Assembly (NCBI GenBank): GCA_030592105.1
Contig: JAUVKE010000156.1
Span: forward strand, 1-6,397
Direction of reading: 5' to 3'
Source of the DNA: Desulfobacteraceae bacterium
GTDB taxonomy: Bacteria; Desulfobacterota; Desulfobacteria; Desulfobacterales; BuS5
Length of the DNA: 6,397 nt
Each line of letters starts with the position of its first letter. Position 1 is the first letter of the stretch. Below, in pieces: positions 6,086 through 6,397 of the stretch. A program made the translations under genes and the position numbers. Under the pieces are notes generated by a model. The model ran no database searches and was not told where the DNA came from. It was given only the letters and a program-made list of their open reading frames with translations.

Positions 6086-6293
6086 TCTCTTCTCCCTTTT
6101 AATCGGTTATTCCACCGCCTTTATCTTTTCTGTCTCTGACTCATTTGCAATCAAGCACCGGGAAACAGATCAAAAAGCGTACGATTTTAAAAATCTTTTA
6201 TTTATACAAATTCTCAGAAAATTAATTATCAGAAAATTAATTTTGAAAAACAGCATATCTTCCATGTGATAACGAACTCAAAATAATTTTCTG
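6086..6293 (-). promoter_or_regulatory. rpsB 5' leader with several possible RNA hairpins
   Basis: About 208 nt without a credible gene, between the candidate promoter and rpsB. Read as RNA from the minus strand, the 5' arm CAGAAAATTA (6293-6284) plus UUUU (6283-6280) can pair with 6244-6241 and 6239-6230, giving 14 bp with one bulged base and a 35-nt loop. The same arm could instead pair with a second identical copy at 6224-6215. Nearer the gene, UCUGUUUC (6169-6162) pairs with GAGACAGA (6136-6129), 8 bp with one G-U, and CGGU (6117-6114) pairs with ACCG (6107-6104) just before the ribosome binding site. Ribosomal protein operons are often self-regulated through such leaders, and S2 does this for rpsB-tsf in E. 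coli. Extending that to this leader is inference. Confidence 0.5.
6214..6242. repeat. Tandem direct repeat, 2 copies, 15-nt period, in rpsB leader
   Basis: TCAGAAAATTAATT occurs at 6214-6227 and again at 6229-6242, identical over 14 nt and separated by one base. A third, inverted partial copy (TAATTTTCTG) lies at 6284-6293. The AT-rich content makes some matching likely by chance, but 14 identical bases in tandem suggests a duplication. The inverted copy gives the leader its alternative pairings. Confidence 0.85.
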
Positions 6294-6297
6294 GAGG

Positions 6298-6329
6298 TCT
6301 ATAACAAAATCTATTTATTTGCGCAACAA
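6298..6329 (-). promoter_or_regulatory. Candidate sigma70-type promoter for the rpsB operon
   Basis: Two overlapping readings on the minus strand: TTGTTG (complement of 6324-6329), 17 nt, TGTTAT (6301-6306); or TTGCGC (6321-6326), 17 nt, TATAGA (6298-6303). Both have the right spacing but only moderate matches to TTGACA/TATAAT. The site starts just after the stop of the upstream reading frame (6334) and would place the transcript start near 6291-6294, at the first arm of the leader hairpin. No better candidate was found between here and rpsB; a TATAAA at about 6200-6206 lacks a -35 box. Confidence 0.35.
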
Positions 6330-6333
6330 GTTT

Positions 6334-6397
6334 TTAAACAACCCTTTTCTTCATTTTAACAACACGAGTTATTCCAGCGCAATCATCAACAAAAACA
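6334..6397 (-). CDS. C-terminal fragment of an unrecognised gene (runs in from right edge)
   Basis: One minus-strand frame is open from the right edge (6396) to a TAA at 6334-6336, giving 20 residues that include DDCAGITRVV and end in a basic KMKKRVV-like tail. The other two minus-strand frames hit stops sooner. The mix of residues looks protein-like, and the stop falls just before the candidate rpsB promoter, as expected for the end of an upstream gene on the same strand. Twenty codons are too few to identify a family, and an open run of this length can arise by chance, so this is tentative. Confidence 0.4.
   Translation of the reverse strand, partial: VFVDDCAGITRVVKMKKRVV

Noticed and set aside
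6170..6265. Minus-strand 31-codon frame in the rpsB leader (begins MEDMLFFKINF)
   Set aside because: The 15-nt duplication is in frame in it, but there is no good Shine-Dalgarno sequence and the translation is an Ile/Phe/Lys/Asn-rich string typical of AT-rich noncoding DNA.
6075..6269. Plus-strand open frame of 64 codons across the rpsB start and leader
   Set aside because: No ribosome binding site, overlaps the rpsB start on the opposite strand, and has a composition typical of AT-rich noncoding DNA.
6293..6297. GGAGG on the plus strand as a ribosome binding site for a rightward gene
   Set aside because: No start codon follows at usable spacing and no open frame develops.

Overview
The window is a housekeeping operon, and every recognisable gene is on the minus strand, so transcription runs from high to low coordinates. 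In transcription order it reads: unidentified gene tail, rpsB, tsf, pyrH, frr, uppS, cdsA, dxr, then the start of rseP, which runs off the left edge. The order uppS-cdsA-dxr-rseP after frr (rather than frr-dxr-uppS-cdsA as in E. coli), the short EF-Ts of 197 residues, the S2 protein with a long acidic C-terminal tail and the AT-rich intergenic DNA together suggest a Desulfobacterota (former Deltaproteobacteria) species, perhaps a Desulfobacterales member. This is inference: Firmicutes share the gene order but normally have longer EF-Ts and shorter S2.

Layout. Positions 6334-6397 hold the last 20 codons of an unrecognised gene. From about 6330 to 6086 lies the rpsB control region: a possible sigma70-type promoter, then an AT-rich leader that can fold in several ways and carries a 15-nt-period direct repeat. 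The translation block follows (rpsB, tsf, pyrH, frr; 6085-3271), with gaps of 34, 6 and 12 nt. A 158-nt gap containing a repeat element separates it from the envelope/isoprenoid block (uppS, cdsA, dxr; 3112-244), whose genes are spaced by 103 and 45 nt. A 147-nt gap with a second copy of the same element precedes rseP.

How the genes work together. S2, EF-Ts and the ribosome recycling factor serve ribosome assembly, elongation and recycling. UMP kinase supplies UDP for RNA and for UDP-sugar precursors. Dxr commits carbon to the MEP pathway, which supplies isoprenoid units. UppS chains these into the C55 lipid carrier for cell wall synthesis. CdsA makes CDP-diacylglycerol for phospholipids. RseP is a site-2 intramembrane protease of envelope stress signalling.

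I see no phage, defence, CRISPR, transposase or secondary-metabolism genes and no new multi-gene system. The points most worth a second look are the repeated intergenic element with its 16-18 bp perfect palindrome, and the rpsB leader with its alternative pairings. The pyrH TTG start, in frame with the tsf stop codon, is a smaller oddity.
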